Assembly: GCA_003550305.1 (NCBI GenBank)
Contig: QKYT01000062.1
Location: 158,634 to 222,633 of the forward strand
Length of the DNA: 64,000 nucleotides
Origin: Glomus cerebriforme
Lineage: Eukaryota > Glomeromycota > Glomeromycetes > Glomerales > Glomeraceae
Reading direction: 5' to 3'
Shown in pieces: positions 62,801 to 64,000 of this stretch. Made by a program: the position numbers and the translations under genes. Position 1 is the first letter of the stretch. The number at the start of each line of letters is the position of its first letter. The notes beneath the pieces were generated by a model. That model did no database searches. It was given only the letters and a program-made list of their open reading frames with translations, and was not told the DNA's origin.

Positions 62801-64000
62801 TACAATTTTGAACTGAAAATTGCAAATAATTTTATCTGTTTCTCAATTACAATGAAAGAAAATTTTAAAATTTTGCAAATAAGACTTTTATAAGACTTAT
62901 ATAAATAAAAAAAGTATGATATAAATATATATAAAAGAAAAGCTTAAAGTTAAATATTTAAAAGTTAAATAATATTCTAAATAATAATTTTTATAATTTT
63001 TATACAAAAATTCAAGTCTAAATATTAACGATAAGGATGGTAACACATTTGTAAGATATGCAACAATAATTAAGGACTAATTAATTTCATGAAACATTTC
63101 CCAAGAATATTTAATATTTTTCTCAAAATTGTCGGGTTTTTTATCACCTGATCGATTTCTTTGTCGCCTCAAACCCTTTTTTGGAATTTTTAAATAAATC
63201 AAACAACAAAGATTTTCAAAATTACTGAACTCATTAAAATATACGCAGTATACGCAGTTCAAAAAATAGGGGAAAAATGCAAGATTTTTTTTTAAAATTT
63301 AATATTATTTAAAATAAATAATTTAAAAGATTAAAATAAAAAAAAAATTTTTATTATATAAAAAGGATAAATTATTTCTATGCTTGGGTCTATATTATGC
63401 AAACCAACGTTGTTTTGTACTAAATCAATGTAAATCACGGATCAATTCGGGTGCTTTCCTTTCACGGCGTAGTTTGTGCAGATAACCCTTTTTTTTTTTT
63501 TTTAGCTTACTAATAATGAGATATTTACAAATTATTTTAAAATTTCAAAAAATCAAAAAAACTTTCAAATTTAAAAGCAAAGAAAAGAAAGTTGATATTA
63601 ACAATTTGAGGGATATTGTTTTAAACTTTACACCAAAGTTAATATGGTTACGTTATTATTTGGTGACTGTTTTTCAAGGGGTTATTTCCATCTGAAATTA
63701 AAATTGTGTATTCTGTAAGTTTATGTTTGTACTACAATATGAGTCATAATTATGTTGTTGATTATTCTTGTGACCACTATATAAATACCTGTAGAAATGA
63801 TCCCCATTTTGGCGCATACAAGCTTTTTTTTTTTTCTTTAGAACTTTCTTTTTTTTTCAACTATCTTTGTGAGTTGAACTTGCAGTTGAAACAGTTGAAA
63901 AGTCTGTTTTAAGTTTGTTAAGTTTCTCTTATTAAAAAAAAATATTTTTTTTAAAGAAAATTTGGAAATATTGTTTATATTTGGTAAGTAAAAATTCTAT
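59837..64000. other. Gene-free AT-rich stretch to window end
   Basis: No supported gene in 4.2 kb. A block at 61730-61800 holds inverted and direct copies of ATTACAGGAC/GTCCTGTAAT and may be a MITE remnant. A GC-richer patch lies at 61550-61640. Short open frames here have no signatures. Confidence 0.45.

Overview
The window is AT-rich nuclear DNA of a filamentous fungus. It has short GT-AG introns (mostly 60-100 nt), long homopolymer A/T runs and wide gene-poor gaps with decayed transposons. The gene families seen (TKL-type kinases, Sel1 repeats, BTB-TLDc remnants, MACPF-like proteins, a TFIIIA/MTF1-style zinc finger protein) point to an arbuscular mycorrhizal fungus of the Glomeromycotina, most likely Rhizophagus or a close relative. 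The organism call is inference from family content and composition.

Left third (1-18 kb). A truncated pseudokinase gene lies at 1-968. An inverted pair of ~1.1 kb repeats (4103-5224 and 7888-8912) brackets a kinase C-lobe remnant and a broken BTB-TLDc pseudogene. Next comes the most striking locus: a nine-exon minus-strand gene (15150-9588) whose exons splice in frame into a 1644-residue protein, pseudokinase - two MACPF-like modules - second kinase with intact catalytic motifs - Sel1 repeats. About 440 bp away, and divergent from it, is a gene for a stand-alone MACPF-like protein (15591-17668). Together they look like a sensor/signalling/pore-former style locus, but no function is shown by sequence alone.

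Middle (18-41 kb). This holds ordinary-looking single genes: a small two-TM protein with a Pro/Ser/Thr tail, a protein ending in a CaaX box, a seven-TM protein with a long disordered tail, nuclear-encoded mitochondrial ribosomal protein uS19, a TPR/Sel1-like protein, an OB-fold SSB/SOSS-B-like protein with an RG-rich tail, a 14-finger C2H2 protein, and an MFS transporter.

Right part (41-64 kb). A nested transposon nest fills 43.5-50.4 kb. The outer element has TIRs and a 9-bp target duplication and contains three same-orientation LINE fragments separated by the same target motif. The largest LINE fragment is itself split by a decayed DNA transposon with its own terminal inverted repeats. Two MITEs follow at 50.9 and 55.5 kb, then a head-to-head pair of SCAMP-family genes (56655-57589 minus; 58981-59836 plus). 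The last 4 kb contain no gene I can support. All splice models here were built by eye, using GT-AG sites, reading-phase agreement and domain continuity.
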